The notes under the pieces were generated by a model. The model was not told the DNA's origin, searched no databases, and saw only the letters and a list, made by a program, of their open reading frames with translations. The translations under genes were made by a program, and so were the position numbers. DNA of 64,000 nt, taken from NCBI GenBank assembly GCA_947367855.1, contig CANBFE010000019.1, positions 9,040-73,039 on the forward strand, read 5' to 3'. Source of the DNA: an uncultured Lachnospiraceae bacterium (GTDB taxonomy: Bacteria; Bacillota; Clostridia; Lachnospirales; Lachnospiraceae). Positions 8,342-17,153 of the stretch are shown one piece after another. Position 1 is the first letter of the stretch; every line of letters starts with the position of its first letter.

Positions 8342-9691
8342 ATGGCCAGATTATTTGGAACAGACGGTGTGAGAGGGATTGCAAATGAGGAGCTGACGCC
8401 CCTTCTTGCCATGCAGCTTGGGCAGGCGGGCGCGTATGTACTTACCAGGGAGAAGGCGCATAAACCTACGATCATGGTGGGATGTGACACACGCATTTCC
8501 GGCGATATGCTCGCAAATGCCCTTATGGCCGGAGCCTGTTCCGTAGGCGCCAACTGTGTGTATGTAGGTGTGCTTCCCACTCCGGCGGTTGCCTATCTGA
8601 CGCAGAAGTATAAGGTGGATGCCGGGGTGGTGATTTCCGCTTCCCATAATCCGGTGGAGTTTAACGGAATCAAGTTTTTTGACGGGAACGGATATAAACT
8701 GCCTGATGCCCTGGAGGACGAAATAGAATATCTGATTAACCATAACATGCCCGGAATTAAATTTCCCACGGGCACGGCAGTGGGCAAGATCAAGTACCGT
8801 ACAGACGCCAGGGAGGAGTACATCAACCACGCGATTCAGGCAGTGCCGGTGTCCCTGGACGGAATCAGGATTGTGGTGGACTGTGCCGAAGGGGCGGCCC
8901 ATTATACCTCCATTGAAGCATTAAAGGAACTGGGTGCAGGCGTGGTGGCGATTCACAACAATCCTGACGGGGCTAACATCAACTCCAACTGCGGGTCCAC
9001 CCATATGGCGGAACTGCAGGCACGGGTTGTATATGAGAAGGCGGATCTGGGAATTGCCTTTGACGGGGATGCAGACAGACTGTTGGCAGTGGACGAGAAT
9101 GGCCAGATTGTGGACGGAGACCAGATCATGGCCATCGTGGGTCATTACATGAAGGAGAAGGGCAGGCTGAAAAAGGATACCATTGTGGCCACGGTTATGA
9201 GCAACCTGGGATTTTTCCTGATGGGGAAGGCTCAGGGACTTACCATAGAACAGACAAAAGTAGGAGACCGTTATGTGTTGGAGCGCATGAAGGAGATCGG
9301 AGCAAGCCTTGGAGGAGAGCAGTCCGGACACATTATTTTCCTGGATGAGAATACCACCGGCGACGGGCTTCTCAGCGCCCTGCATCTGTTGGAGGTCTTG
9401 GTGGAGACGGGGAAAAAGCTGTCAGAGCTGGCCAAGGTGATGGAGGTCCTGCCCCAGGCACTGGTCAATGCCAAGGTGGCAAACCACAAGAAAGAGAAAT
9501 ACATGGAGTACCCGGTGATTGCAGAGGCCATCAGAAAACTGGAAGAGAGATTTGCCGGGGAGGGAAGGGTGCTGATTCGTCCTTCCGGCACTGAGCCTTT
9601 GGTGCGTGTAATGATTGAGGGAAAGGATAAACAGATAATCCGTCAGGAGGCGGAAAAACTGGCAAATCTGATTCAGGACGTCATGTTTTAA
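8342..9691 (+). CDS. glmM: Phosphoglucosamine mutase GlmM
   Basis: Converts glucosamine-6-phosphate to glucosamine-1-phosphate for UDP-GlcNAc and peptidoglycan synthesis. The 449-residue length is typical. Visible motifs are 'FGTDGVRG' at residues 5-12, the phosphoserine loop 'ISASHNP' with Ser101, the metal loop 'FDGDADR' near residue 240, and the C-terminal phosphate-binding 'RPSGTEPLVRVM'. A GAGGAGG site ends 13 bases before ATG 8342. GlmM is known to interact with CdaA, which fits its place at the end of the block. Confidence 0.97.
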   Translation: MARLFGTDGVRGIANEELTPLLAMQLGQAGAYVLTREKAHKPTIMVGCDTRISGDMLANALMAGACSVGANCVYVGVLPTPAVAYLTQKYKVDAGVVISASHNPVEFNGIKFFDGNGYKLPDALEDEIEYLINHNMPGIKFPTGTAVGKIKYRTDAREEYINHAIQAVPVSLDGIRIVVDCAEGAAHYTSIEALKELGAGVVAIHNNPDGANINSNCGSTHMAELQARVVYEKADLGIAFDGDADRLLAVDENGQIVDGDQIMAIVGHYMKEKGRLKKDTIVATVMSNLGFFLMGKAQGLTIEQTKVGDRYVLERMKEIGASLGGEQSGHIIFLDENTTGDGLLSALHLLEVLVETGKKLSELAKVMEVLPQALVNAKVANHKKEKYMEYPVIAEAIRKLEERFAGEGRVLIRPSGTEPLVRVMIEGKDKQIIRQEAEKLANLIQDVMF

Positions 9692-9704
9692 ATGTATTTT
9701 AAGC

Positions 9705-9733
9705 TTGTATTTGAAACAGAGTCATGGTATTCT
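9705..9733 (+). promoter_or_regulatory. Candidate sigma-A promoter for HPr
   Basis: TTGTAT (9705-9710), 17-base spacer, TATTCT (9728-9733), with an extended -10 TGG at 9725-9727. It lies in the glmM-HPr gap and would separate HPr from the cdaA operon. Confidence 0.5.
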
Positions 9734-9787
9734 AAATAGAGAAGGTATTGCGTTTTTTGGGGGAAAAATAAATTGGAGGTAGGACAA

Positions 9788-10051
9788 ATGGTAAGTCAGA
9801 AAGTCGTGATCAAGAATCCCACTGGCTTGCATCTCAGACCAGCAGGAATTCTGTGTAAGGAAGCAATGCAGTTTAAGTCATTGATTACATTTCAGTTCCG
9901 GGATGGTACGGCAAATGCCAAAAGTGTATTGAGCGTGTTGGGCGCATGTGTGAAAAGCGGGGACGAGATAGAATTTATCTGTGAGGGAGAGGATGAACAG
10001 GAGGCCTTAAACGCACTGGTGAGGGCAGTTGAAAACGGACTGGGTGAATAA
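9788..10051 (+). CDS. ptsH: Phosphocarrier protein HPr
   Basis: An 87-residue HPr. The phosphorylated histidine is His15 in 'NPTGLHLRPAG' and the regulatory serine is Ser46 in 'NAKSVLSV', the site used by HPr kinase in Gram-positives. It passes phosphate from enzyme I to sugar-specific EIIA proteins and takes part in catabolite control. Start ATG 9788 has GGAGG eight bases upstream; an in-frame TTG at 9773 lies before that site. EI (ptsI) is not adjacent, as is common in Lachnospiraceae, where a stand-alone HPr/Crh-like gene occurs. Confidence 0.93.
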   Translation: MVSQKVVIKNPTGLHLRPAGILCKEAMQFKSLITFQFRDGTANAKSVLSVLGACVKSGDEIEFICEGEDEQEALNALVRAVENGLGE

Positions 10052-10062
10052 TGGGATATAAA

Positions 10063-10090
10063 AAACCGGAATGTTATTACATTCCGGTTT
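10063..10090. terminator. Bidirectional terminator between HPr and DUF3048 gene
   Basis: A perfect 12-bp stem (AAACCGGAATGT 10063-10074 with ACATTCCGGTTT 10079-10090) encloses a 4-base loop. Runs of T follow on the minus strand (complement of the A-run at 10061-10065) and the plus strand ends with TTT, so it can serve both convergent genes. Confidence 0.85.
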
Positions 10091-10114
10091 CAGTTTGCAG
10101 AGGAAAAGAAGATT

Positions 10115-11266
10115 TCAGCGGAAGGTAAAATTATCGCCTTCCTCAATGATGCAGATCATGGTTTTTCCGGTATTCAGAACGATTTCGTTACCGTAATCAT
10201 CATAGTACCTGGTGGCGCCATAGTCGCTTTCCTTCTCCCAGGTCACATGGATTCCGCGGCCGTTGGTGAAGTACCATCCGTCTCTTGTGGTGTCGTGGCA
10301 CTGGAATGCCAGGTAACCTTCTCCAAGATCCTCATATTTTGTGTTCTGTATCAGTATATTTTTGAAAGTCAGCTGTTCCCCGGTTGCCTGGTCGATATGG
10401 GGACCGTCGCTGTTTCCTGACAGATGCTGGGAGCGGTAGTAGAGTCCGTCTTCTTCATTGAATTCGAAGTAGCATCTGGTCAGGGGATAACATCCCGACA
10501 TGTCAATGTAGATGGCGCTTTTGGCATTCTTGTCATACTGGCTCAGGGTGTTGGGGGTCTTCTTGGTGGTAAAGCGGAAATGGTTAATGTCGGTGAGCCC
10601 CCTGTAATTCAGGGAATAGCCTTTTTGCGTGATAATGCTTTTCAGACCTGAACCTGAGGCATAGGCATTATGGGGTGAGGAACGGTCTGTGGTGCGGAAG
10701 AAAGCAGCCGCATCCGAATTCAGAATGCCGTCCACGTTCTGGGTATCGGGTTCCTCGATGAGCTCATTGATGAAGAATGGTCCGCCCAGATGGACAAGAA
10801 AGGCATCCCATTCAAATGCCCAGTATGCGTAATAAGCTCTCAGGCTGCGGACATTGCCGATTTTCTGCAGGTCCTGCCAGTCCTCGTAAATCGCCATGAG
10901 TCTGGTCATGCGGCCCTCCACATTGGCTTCATACACAACGGAGGCCTGGGAGAGATTGTAGTGGGGGATGGCGCCGCTTTCATTGGGAATCATTACCGCT
11001 ATGGGGCGGGTGTCCGCCACATCCGCATCCACCCACTCGTTGGTCAGCCTGCTGCGGACCATGCCTTCCCTGGGCGGCTGGGAATCGTCCTCGATTATGA
11101 TTTCCGGGGAAACGGAATCCGGAAGCGAGGGAGGAGGGGGTGTGACGGTGGGGGAAGAGACATCCGGCTCGGAGATGATGGGTTCCGGAAGCTCGTTCTC
11201 CTGTCCGCAGGCTGTAAATAACATGAGAACCGCTAAAATGATAAGAGGTATTTTAATCTTTTTCAT
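10115..11266 (-). CDS. DUF3048 (YerB-like) lipoprotein
   Basis: A 383-residue exported lipoprotein. The signal peptide ends in a lipobox 'LFTAC' with Cys20 as the expected lipidated residue. A Pro/Glu/Ser-rich linker (residues 25-65) leads into the two-part DUF3048 domain, with typical words 'RPIAVMIPNE', 'ARPHYNLSQAS'-like 'IPHYNLSQASVVYEANVEG', 'IGNVRSLRAYY' and the C-terminal 'HVTWEKES'. Family members such as YerB are anchored outside the membrane; their activity is not established. The start has AGGAG upstream on the minus strand. An extended -10 (TGG-TAAAAT, complement of 11336-11344) could be its promoter. Confidence 0.85.
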   Translation of the reverse strand: MKKIKIPLIILAVLMLFTACGQENELPEPIISEPDVSSPTVTPPPPSLPDSVSPEIIIEDDSQPPREGMVRSRLTNEWVDADVADTRPIAVMIPNESGAIPHYNLSQASVVYEANVEGRMTRLMAIYEDWQDLQKIGNVRSLRAYYAYWAFEWDAFLVHLGGPFFINELIEEPDTQNVDGILNSDAAAFFRTTDRSSPHNAYASGSGLKSIITQKGYSLNYRGLTDINHFRFTTKKTPNTLSQYDKNAKSAIYIDMSGCYPLTRCYFEFNEEDGLYYRSQHLSGNSDGPHIDQATGEQLTFKNILIQNTKYEDLGEGYLAFQCHDTTRDGWYFTNGRGIHVTWEKESDYGATRYYDDYGNEIVLNTGKTMICIIEEGDNFTFR

Positions 11267-11426
11267 GACTACTCTCCTGTCGTAAACAATGCGTGGTTAA
11301 TGATTTTGTCAGGTATTATCTAATCATTACCCCTTATTTTACCATAAAAACAGCGTCTAGTCATCCAAATGGCAGGAAAATTAAGAATTATTTATAGTTA
11401 AGATGGTGGAAAATGGAATTCATGTC

Positions 11427-11455
11427 TTGCAGATTCAGAAGGAAGACTGTATACT
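11427..11455 (+). promoter_or_regulatory. Sigma-A promoter for polyprenyl-phosphate glycosyltransferase
   Basis: TTGCAG (11427-11432), 17-base spacer, TATACT (11450-11455), 27 bases before the ATG at 11483. It opens the first glycan block. Confidence 0.65.
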
Positions 11456-11482
11456 ATACATAAAAACGGAGGCGGCAGAAAG

Positions 11483-12412
11483 ATGTGTCTGTTAAGCGTG
11501 ATCGTACCCTGCTATAATGAAGAAGAGAATGTGCCTCTTTTTTATGAAGCACTTTTGCAGAACGAGCCCTTTTTTGAAGATAAGAATATTACACTTGAAA
11601 TCCTTTATGTGGATGACGGTTCAGGGGACGGGACGGTTGCGGAAATCCGAAAACTCAGGGAAAAAGACCAGCGTGTCCATCTCATTGCCTTTTCCAGAAA
11701 TTTTGGAAAAGAATCCGCCATGTTTGCGGGACTGGAGAACTGTAACGGAGATTATGTGGTGATGATGGATGTGGACCTGCAGGATCCGCCGTCCCTGCTT
11801 CCGGAAATGTTTTCCTATATGGAAAAGGGCTATGATTCCGTAGCTACAAGAAGGGTTTCACGAAAAGGGGAGCCTCCGGTGAGAAGTTTTTTTGCCAGAA
11901 TGTTTTACCGCCTGATGAAGAAGATTTCCAGGACGGAAATCATGGACGGCGCCAGGGATTACCGTCTGATGACCCGTCAGATGGTGGATGCCATTCTGTC
12001 CATGCGGGAATACAACAGATTTACCAAGGGAATTTTTGGATGGGTGGGTTTCCGGACAAAGTGGTTGGAATATGAAAATGTGGAGCGGGCAAAAGGGGAG
12101 ACAAAGTGGAATTTCTGGAAACTGTTTCTCTATTCCCTGGATGGAATAACCGCTTTTTCCACAGTGCCGCTGATGCTTGCATCAGTGGTGGGAGTATTTT
12201 TCTGCATGGTGGCTTTTCTGATGATTCTTTTTATCATCGTCCGCAAACTGCTGTTTGGTGATCCGGTTTCCGGATGGCCATCACTTGTATGTATTATATT
12301 GATGACCAGTGGCGTACAGTTTTTCTGTACAGGTATTTTAGGACAGTATTTGGCAAAGACGTATATGGAGGTGAAAAATCGTCCGCTGTATCTGGTAAAA
12401 GAAAGATTTTAA
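11483..12412 (+). CDS. Polyprenyl-phosphate glycosyltransferase (GtrB/DPM1-like GT2)
   Basis: A 309-residue GT2 enzyme that by family knowledge moves a sugar from a nucleotide donor to undecaprenyl phosphate at the inner face of the membrane. The N-terminal catalytic domain shows 'IVPCYNEEENV', 'VDDGSGDGT', 'FSRNFGKESAM' and 'MMDVDLQDPP'; two C-terminal helices ('VPLMLASVVGVFFCMVAFLMI' and the segment near residues 265-290) anchor it. The ending 'RPLYLVKERF' is typical. It is transcribed alone from its own promoter. The donor sugar cannot be read from the sequence. Confidence 0.88.
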   Translation: MCLLSVIVPCYNEEENVPLFYEALLQNEPFFEDKNITLEILYVDDGSGDGTVAEIRKLREKDQRVHLIAFSRNFGKESAMFAGLENCNGDYVVMMDVDLQDPPSLLPEMFSYMEKGYDSVATRRVSRKGEPPVRSFFARMFYRLMKKISRTEIMDGARDYRLMTRQMVDAILSMREYNRFTKGIFGWVGFRTKWLEYENVERAKGETKWNFWKLFLYSLDGITAFSTVPLMLASVVGVFFCMVAFLMILFIIVRKLLFGDPVSGWPSLVCIILMTSGVQFFCTGILGQYLAKTYMEVKNRPLYLVKERF

Positions 12413-12536
12413 ACAGGTTGAAGAGTTTATACAGGTTCCTGGCTGAGATAGTACTTTTACAATTCTGACATATATATTCTTTTTATATATGCATCGCAGT
12501 AAAGAAGCAGCAATCCATAAGGAAAGGGGAATTCGT

Positions 12537-12914
12537 GTGGAGATTACTGCTATTAAAGATTATGAACTCGAGAAGTATATTACTGAAATTATGTTGGATG
12601 TGGGAGTGCCGGCCCATTTAAAAGGATATCACTACCTGAGAGATGCCATTATGCTGACAGGAAGGGATATGGAAGTGGTGACCAGCGTGACCAAGTTGCT
12701 GTACCCTGCAGTTGCCAAACGATTCAAAACAACGGATCAGAAGGTGGAACGTGCCATACGGAATGCCATTGAAGTATCGTGGACCAGAGGAAATGTGGAA
12801 ACCTTTGAGAAGATGTTCGGATATTCCGCATCGTCGGGCAGAACCAGACCTACGAACAGTGAGTACATAGCCCGCATCGCAGATAAGGTGCGGCTTGATA
12901 TCAAGGCTATGTAA
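12537..12914 (+). CDS. Orphan Spo0A-type DNA-binding domain protein
   Basis: This 125-residue protein matches the C-terminal effector domain of Spo0A along its whole length: 'ITEIMLDVGVPAHLKGYHYL', 'SVTKLLYPAVAKRF', 'KVERAIRNAIEVSWTRGN' and 'RPTNSEYIARIADKVRL'. No receiver domain is encoded in the 125 bases upstream, so the phosphorylation switch of true Spo0A is missing. I chose GTG 12537, which follows GGAAAGGGGA by six bases; ATG 12489 would add only 16 residues of no family resemblance. It could bind Spo0A boxes without phosphorylation or be controlled through abundance. Sporulation or glycan control is inference. Confidence 0.88.
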   Translation: MEITAIKDYELEKYITEIMLDVGVPAHLKGYHYLRDAIMLTGRDMEVVTSVTKLLYPAVAKRFKTTDQKVERAIRNAIEVSWTRGNVETFEKMFGYSASSGRTRPTNSEYIARIADKVRLDIKAM

Positions 12915-12964
12915 AATACAAATGATGCAACAGGAGACAGATATGCTTCTTACTGCGAGATAAG

Positions 12965-12992
12965 AGCAGCCGGATAAAATCCGGCTGCTTTT
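12965..12992 (+). terminator. Terminator after Spo0A-like gene
   Basis: An 11-bp GC-rich stem (AGCAGCCGGAT 12965-12975 with ATCCGGCTGCT 12979-12989), 3-base loop, then TTT. Confidence 0.8.
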
Positions 12993-13013
12993 GTGGACTT
13001 AATTGGATAAATA

Positions 13014-13022
13014 TGATAAAAT
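13014..13022 (+). promoter_or_regulatory. Candidate extended -10 promoter element
   Basis: TGA followed by TAAAAT (13017-13022) lies 37 bases before ATG 13059 and directly after a terminator, so it is the likely start of the glycan operon. A good -35 is not seen. Confidence 0.4.
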
Positions 13023-13058
13023 GACCTTATTCTGCAAAGAAAACAGCAAATTGAGGTA

Positions 13059-14042
13059 ATGAGAGTGAAAAAACTATTTATCGGGGATTACCTGATCGCA
13101 GGGGAGATTCTTGTGATCGGACTGGCCGCCGCAGCCCATCTGGCAGGTGTGTTTCTGGGCTGGTCTTTTTCCGGATGCGCCATGCTGTTGGGCGGCTGTG
13201 CGTGCGCGGCAATTGCCTGCGGGGCAGTGGGGTGGTTCCTGGCGGGCAGGCGGAAAGGGAGGAATGGCTCCTCCCGGAGATTTAGGATTTCCGCAGGGGA
13301 AGAAAAAGGGAAGCTGACCGGCACAGAGCGTCTGATGGCAGGGGCGTTTGCGCTCCTTGTTGTCACGCAGCTTGTCTTTATCTGCGTGGGGGATACTGCC
13401 TGGAGGAAGGGTGACATGACGGTGGAAACCGTGGGAAGCTTTCTGGTTCAGGACGGCATTTACCGGGTAAACCCCATGACGGGAGAGCCCTATACGGCGG
13501 GAATTCCCTCCAGGCTGAAGATTCTGTGCCTGCCCACCCTTTACGGGAGCCTGTGTAAATTTACCGGGCTTTCCCCCGGGACGATGGTGTACCTGGTGAT
13601 TCCCATAGTGACTCTGTTCAGCAGCTATACTGCATTTGGTCTGGCGGCAGTCTCCCTTTTTCCCGAAGAAAAAGGCGGAAAACAGAGGGAAAAACGGATT
13701 TGTTTTATGACAATAGTGTCAATACTAATCTGGGTGGGGGCCTATCAATACGGGATGGACGGATTTAACCTGCTGTGCTGTGGCTGGAGGGGGGTGACTG
13801 TCCGGAACCTTGTTTTTCTGCCCTGGGCCCTGTCACTGTGTGTCCGGAAAAGGTGGCTGCCTGCAGTGCTGTGTATTCCCGGGGAGGCCTGTATTGTCTG
13901 GACCCTGTACGGTTTCGGGGTCTGCCTGCCTTTTGTGGCGGGAATGGCTCTGACACAATGGCTTTACGGGAAATTTTCTGCAAAGGAAAAATTACCGATC
14001 AAAGAGAAATGCGGGGGACGAGATGACGGAATTTCTTCATAA
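13059..14042 (+). CDS. Polytopic membrane protein, DUF6077-like, first of a pair
   Basis: A 327-residue membrane protein with about eight helices. The middle contains 'YRVNPMTGEPYTAG', 'LPTLYGSLCKFTGLSPGTMVYLVIP' (listed by key words) and 'AFGLAAVSLFPEEKG'. The same order of features occurs in the protein encoded at 53526-54584 ('LPYTGGATMLDIRHG', 'IVAKVVVPVALIAMTYAIFGL', 'LLFPEKG'), so the two are paralogues. Large membrane proteins of this kind in glycan clusters are often GT-C glycosyltransferases or polymerases, but no catalytic motif is certain here. ATG 13059 or GTG 13065 may start it. It overlaps the next gene by 20 bases. Confidence 0.7.
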   Translation: MRVKKLFIGDYLIAGEILVIGLAAAAHLAGVFLGWSFSGCAMLLGGCACAAIACGAVGWFLAGRRKGRNGSSRRFRISAGEEKGKLTGTERLMAGAFALLVVTQLVFICVGDTAWRKGDMTVETVGSFLVQDGIYRVNPMTGEPYTAGIPSRLKILCLPTLYGSLCKFTGLSPGTMVYLVIPIVTLFSSYTAFGLAAVSLFPEEKGGKQREKRICFMTIVSILIWVGAYQYGMDGFNLLCCGWRGVTVRNLVFLPWALSLCVRKRWLPAVLCIPGEACIVWTLYGFGVCLPFVAGMALTQWLYGKFSAKEKLPIKEKCGGRDDGISS

Positions 14043-14904
14043 CGCATGGAGCGGATGGACAGGCTATACAGGGAATGGAAAACTGCCGGCGCTGCTTCTG
14101 GCGGTTCTGCTCTGTCTGTGGTTTGGCAGAAGGAGGAAGGAGCAGAGGGCGCTGCTGCTGTATACATCCGTGGCTGCGGTGTGCTGCATTCTGCCTGTGT
14201 CCGCAGCGGTTCTGATGATGTACCAGACAAAATTCTATAATTATGAGTGGATCTGGAGTCTGGTGCCCCTGACCGGGGTGACAGCCTACGGGGTAACGGT
14301 TTTCCTGGAAGAATACAGGGAGCACAGCGCGGGTGACTGGCGGAAAGTCCTGCCTGTGGTCCTGCTTCTGTTGGCAACAGCCCTGTTGTGCGGGAGCATG
14401 GGCGGCTGGGACAGGGATGCCCGCCGGACCGTGAGGGTACGGGCCTATGCGGTTCTGGACAGTCTTTCGGACAGATTTCCGGGCGGGGATATCTGTCTGT
14501 GGGGCCCTGCAGAGATTATGGAATATGCCAGGGAAAGGGACGCCGGGATCAGGCTTCCCTACGGCAGGAATCTTTGGGATGCGTATCTGGATGCCTATGC
14601 CTATGATGTGTACCAGGAGGACGTGATTCTTCTGGAGCGTTGGATGGAGAACGCAGGGAACGCCGGGGAGGCTGATCTGGTGCCTGAAATGCAGGAGGGG
14701 ACGCAGGCAAAAAACATGGTCACACTGGAGGCCTGTGTGCGGAAGGCGTTGGACCGGGGAGTAAACTGTATCCTGCTTTCCGGGGAGACGACGCCGGAGA
14801 TTCTGGAGAGAATGACAGGCGTTCTTGGCAGGCAGCCGGAGGTTCTGGAGGGATTTTATCTGTTTTATACCGGAGAAGAGGAAGGCTATGGACGAGCTGA
14901 TTAG
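14023..14904 (+). CDS. Membrane protein partner with extracytoplasmic domain, second of a pair
   Basis: A 293-residue protein with about four N-terminal helices (residues 20-140) and a soluble C-terminal part (residues 145-293) likely outside the cell. The C-terminal part has 'GPAEIMEYARERD', 'LPYGRNLWDAYL' and 'ALDRGVNCILLSGE'. These align in order with 'FPMELLPYVRQYS', 'MPYGREMTVERWG' and 'RQAGCHYCIFREDQ' in the protein at 54596-55402. The two-gene arrangement is also the same, with the partner always second. Function is unknown; the pair may act as one enzyme split in two. It overlaps the following GT2 gene by 17 bases, so translation is coupled. Confidence 0.68.
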   Translation: MTEFLHNAWSGWTGYTGNGKLPALLLAVLLCLWFGRRRKEQRALLLYTSVAAVCCILPVSAAVLMMYQTKFYNYEWIWSLVPLTGVTAYGVTVFLEEYREHSAGDWRKVLPVVLLLLATALLCGSMGGWDRDARRTVRVRAYAVLDSLSDRFPGGDICLWGPAEIMEYARERDAGIRLPYGRNLWDAYLDAYAYDVYQEDVILLERWMENAGNAGEADLVPEMQEGTQAKNMVTLEACVRKALDRGVNCILLSGETTPEILERMTGVLGRQPEVLEGFYLFYTGEEEGYGRAD

Positions 14905-15646
14905 CATTATTGTACCTGTATATAATGTAGAAAAATATATAGAGGAGACCATACGGTGCGTGGAGGCACAGACCTGTGGCAGCTGGGAGCTCCTTCTGGT
15001 GGAGGACTGCGGAACAGACGGAACGTTGAATATTATTGAACGTTATATGGATGAGCATCCAGGAGGAAGAATCCGGCTGATACGACAGCCCTCCAATATG
15101 GGGGCTGCCAGGGCCAGAAACCGGGGGCTCCGGGAGGCAAGGGGAAGATACATTGCCTATCTGGATGCGGACGATTTGTGGATGCCGGAAAAGCTGGAGC
15201 GGGAACTGCGTTTTATGAAGGAAAAGAATGCGGCGTTTGTGTTCACGGGCTATGAATTCGCGGATGAGAGGGGAAAGGGCACGGGAAAGATAGTTCATGT
15301 GCCGGAGACCCTGGATTACAGACAGGCCCTGAGCAATACCACCATTTTTACCACCACGGTAATGTTTGATACGGATAAGATTGCCAGGGAACAGTTGGAA
15401 ATGCCTGAGATGAAAAGCGAGGATACGGCCCTGTGGTTTAAGGTTCTGCGCAGCGGCGTCACCGCATATGGTCTTGACGAAAACCTTGTAAAATACCGGA
15501 GGGCGGGAAAGAGTCTTTCCTCCAACAAACTGGAAGCTCTCCGCCGCATCTGGAATCTGTACCGGAAGGCAGAGGGGCTTGGTGTGGCGGAAAGCGCATG
15601 GCATTTCTGCTTCTGGGCTTTCAGGGCCATGAGAAGGAGGCTCTGA
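14888..15646 (+). CDS. GT2 family glycosyltransferase
   Basis: A 252-residue cytoplasmic GT-A enzyme: 'IIVPVYNVEKYIEETI', 'EDCGTDGTLNII', 'MGAARARNRGL' and the metal-binding 'YLDADDLWMPEKL' near residues 90-102. It is of the EpsJ/WcaA type that adds a sugar to a lipid-linked repeat unit. I chose ATG 14888, with AGGAAGG upstream, over an upstream GTG/TTG in the same frame that lies inside the previous gene. Donor and acceptor are unknown. Confidence 0.85.
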   Translation: MDELISIIVPVYNVEKYIEETIRCVEAQTCGSWELLLVEDCGTDGTLNIIERYMDEHPGGRIRLIRQPSNMGAARARNRGLREARGRYIAYLDADDLWMPEKLERELRFMKEKNAAFVFTGYEFADERGKGTGKIVHVPETLDYRQALSNTTIFTTTVMFDTDKIAREQLEMPEMKSEDTALWFKVLRSGVTAYGLDENLVKYRRAGKSLSSNKLEALRRIWNLYRKAEGLGVAESAWHFCFWAFRAMRRRL

Positions 15647-15692
15647 GGGAGAAGAAGGGCCGGGGGGAACTTTAGGCAGGAGGAAGAGACAG

Positions 15693-17153
15693 TTGAATGT
15701 AGATACAATGGAAAAAAGAAAACAGCGGAAAAGGGAAAGCTTTAAGCGTCTGATCAATCTGAGTCTGACAGCCATATGCATCGGGCTGGAGGTGGCTCTG
15801 TTTGCATATTACTGGATGTTCTACTTCCGCCTGAATCTGGTTGAAACCATGGGTAAATTCTGGTTTAAAAGAAATCTGTTGGAGGTGGCCATCTATGGCG
15901 TGGTGCTTTTCCTGCTTTCCACCATGTACGGAGGAATGAGACTGGGCTATCTGAAGAATGTGGAGATCATCTTTTCCCAGATTTTCGCCACACTGATGGC
16001 AAATGTGCTTATCTATGGAGAACTGTCCGTCATGGCGTCCAGGCTTTTTGCGCCCCCTGTGTTTCTGCTCATGTCCATCGCGCAGACAATGGTGGTGATT
16101 GTGTATATCAATATTGCCAACTGGATCTACCGTCGTATTTTTCCTCCCAGAAGACTGCTGCTGATTCATGGGGACAGGCCCACGGACCAGACCCGGAGCA
16201 AATTTGAGACCCGCAGGGACAAATATATCATCACCAGGAGCGTGCATGTGGGAAAAGGATTCCAGGAGGTCAGCAGCATGATACTGGAGACCTATGCCAG
16301 GGGAGAATGCAATGCGGTGCTGATCGGGGACATTTCCGTGGAGGAGAGGACTCCGCTGATCAAGTTCTGCTACGGACATTCCATCCGGGTATATCTGCTT
16401 CCCAAGATTACGGATGTGATTCTGATGGGGGCTGAGGAGCTGCATGTATTCGACAGCCCCATGCTACTTACCAGGGAATACAGCCTGTCCGTGGAACAGC
16501 GTTTTGTCAAGAGGGCCATTGACATTGTGTGCGCCATGATTCTGCTGGTGCTGGCGTCCCCGTTTATGTTGGTCACTGCCATCCTGATTAAACTCTATGA
16601 CGGGGGACCGGTATTGTACAGACAGGTGCGCTGTACTTTGGACCAGAGGGAATTCGAGATTCTGAAATTCCGCAGCATGAGGACGGATGCGGAGAAGGAC
16701 GGTGTGGCCAGGCTGGCTGCCAGAAAGGACAGCAGGATTACTCCTGTGGGTAAGGTAATCCGGAAATGCAGGATTGATGAGCTGCCCCAGCTGGTCAATA
16801 TTTTAAGGGGGGACATGTCCTTTATCGGACCAAGGCCTGAGCGGCCGGAGATTATTGCCCAGTACCTGGAGGTTATGCCGGAATTTGCCTACCGCATGAA
16901 GGTGAAGGCCGGGCTTGCCGGGTTTGCGCAGGTTTACGGAAAATATAATACCACCCCGTATGATAAACTGAAACTGGACCTGACCTATATCGAAAATTAC
17001 TCCGTGCTCCTGGATATCAAGCTGATGCTTCTGACCCTGAAAATCCTGTTCTGGCCGGACAGCACCGAGGGGATTGAGAGTGAGCAGATCACGGCTCTGC
17101 GGGAGGAAAAGAAGAAAAAGCAGATGGGGCAGGGGAAGGAGGAAGAAGAATGA
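15693..17153 (+). CDS. Polyprenyl-phosphate sugar-1-phosphate transferase (priming enzyme)
   Basis: A 486-residue enzyme of the WcaJ/WbaP type that starts a repeat unit by moving a sugar phosphate from a UDP-sugar to undecaprenyl phosphate. Four or five N-terminal helices (about residues 20-145) precede a nucleotide-binding-like middle. The C-terminal bacterial transferase domain starts at 'RFVKRAIDIVCAMILLVLAS' (about residue 270) and shows 'FEILKFRSMRTDA', the catalytic Asp-Glu in 'CRIDELPQLVNILRGDMSF' and 'IGPRPERPE'. TTG 15693 is the start, nine bases after AGGAGGAAG. Its stop overlaps the next start as ATGA. Confidence 0.92.
   Translation: MNVDTMEKRKQRKRESFKRLINLSLTAICIGLEVALFAYYWMFYFRLNLVETMGKFWFKRNLLEVAIYGVVLFLLSTMYGGMRLGYLKNVEIIFSQIFATLMANVLIYGELSVMASRLFAPPVFLLMSIAQTMVVIVYINIANWIYRRIFPPRRLLLIHGDRPTDQTRSKFETRRDKYIITRSVHVGKGFQEVSSMILETYARGECNAVLIGDISVEERTPLIKFCYGHSIRVYLLPKITDVILMGAEELHVFDSPMLLTREYSLSVEQRFVKRAIDIVCAMILLVLASPFMLVTAILIKLYDGGPVLYRQVRCTLDQREFEILKFRSMRTDAEKDGVARLAARKDSRITPVGKVIRKCRIDELPQLVNILRGDMSFIGPRPERPEIIAQYLEVMPEFAYRMKVKAGLAGFAQVYGKYNTTPYDKLKLDLTYIENYSVLLDIKLMLLTLKILFWPDSTEGIESEQITALREEKKKKQMGQGKEEEE

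Noticed and set aside
14825..14887. Upstream extension of the GT2 gene
   Set aside because: The family begins at 'MDELISIIVPVYN' (ATG 14888), which has AGGAAGG upstream; the extension lies within the previous gene.
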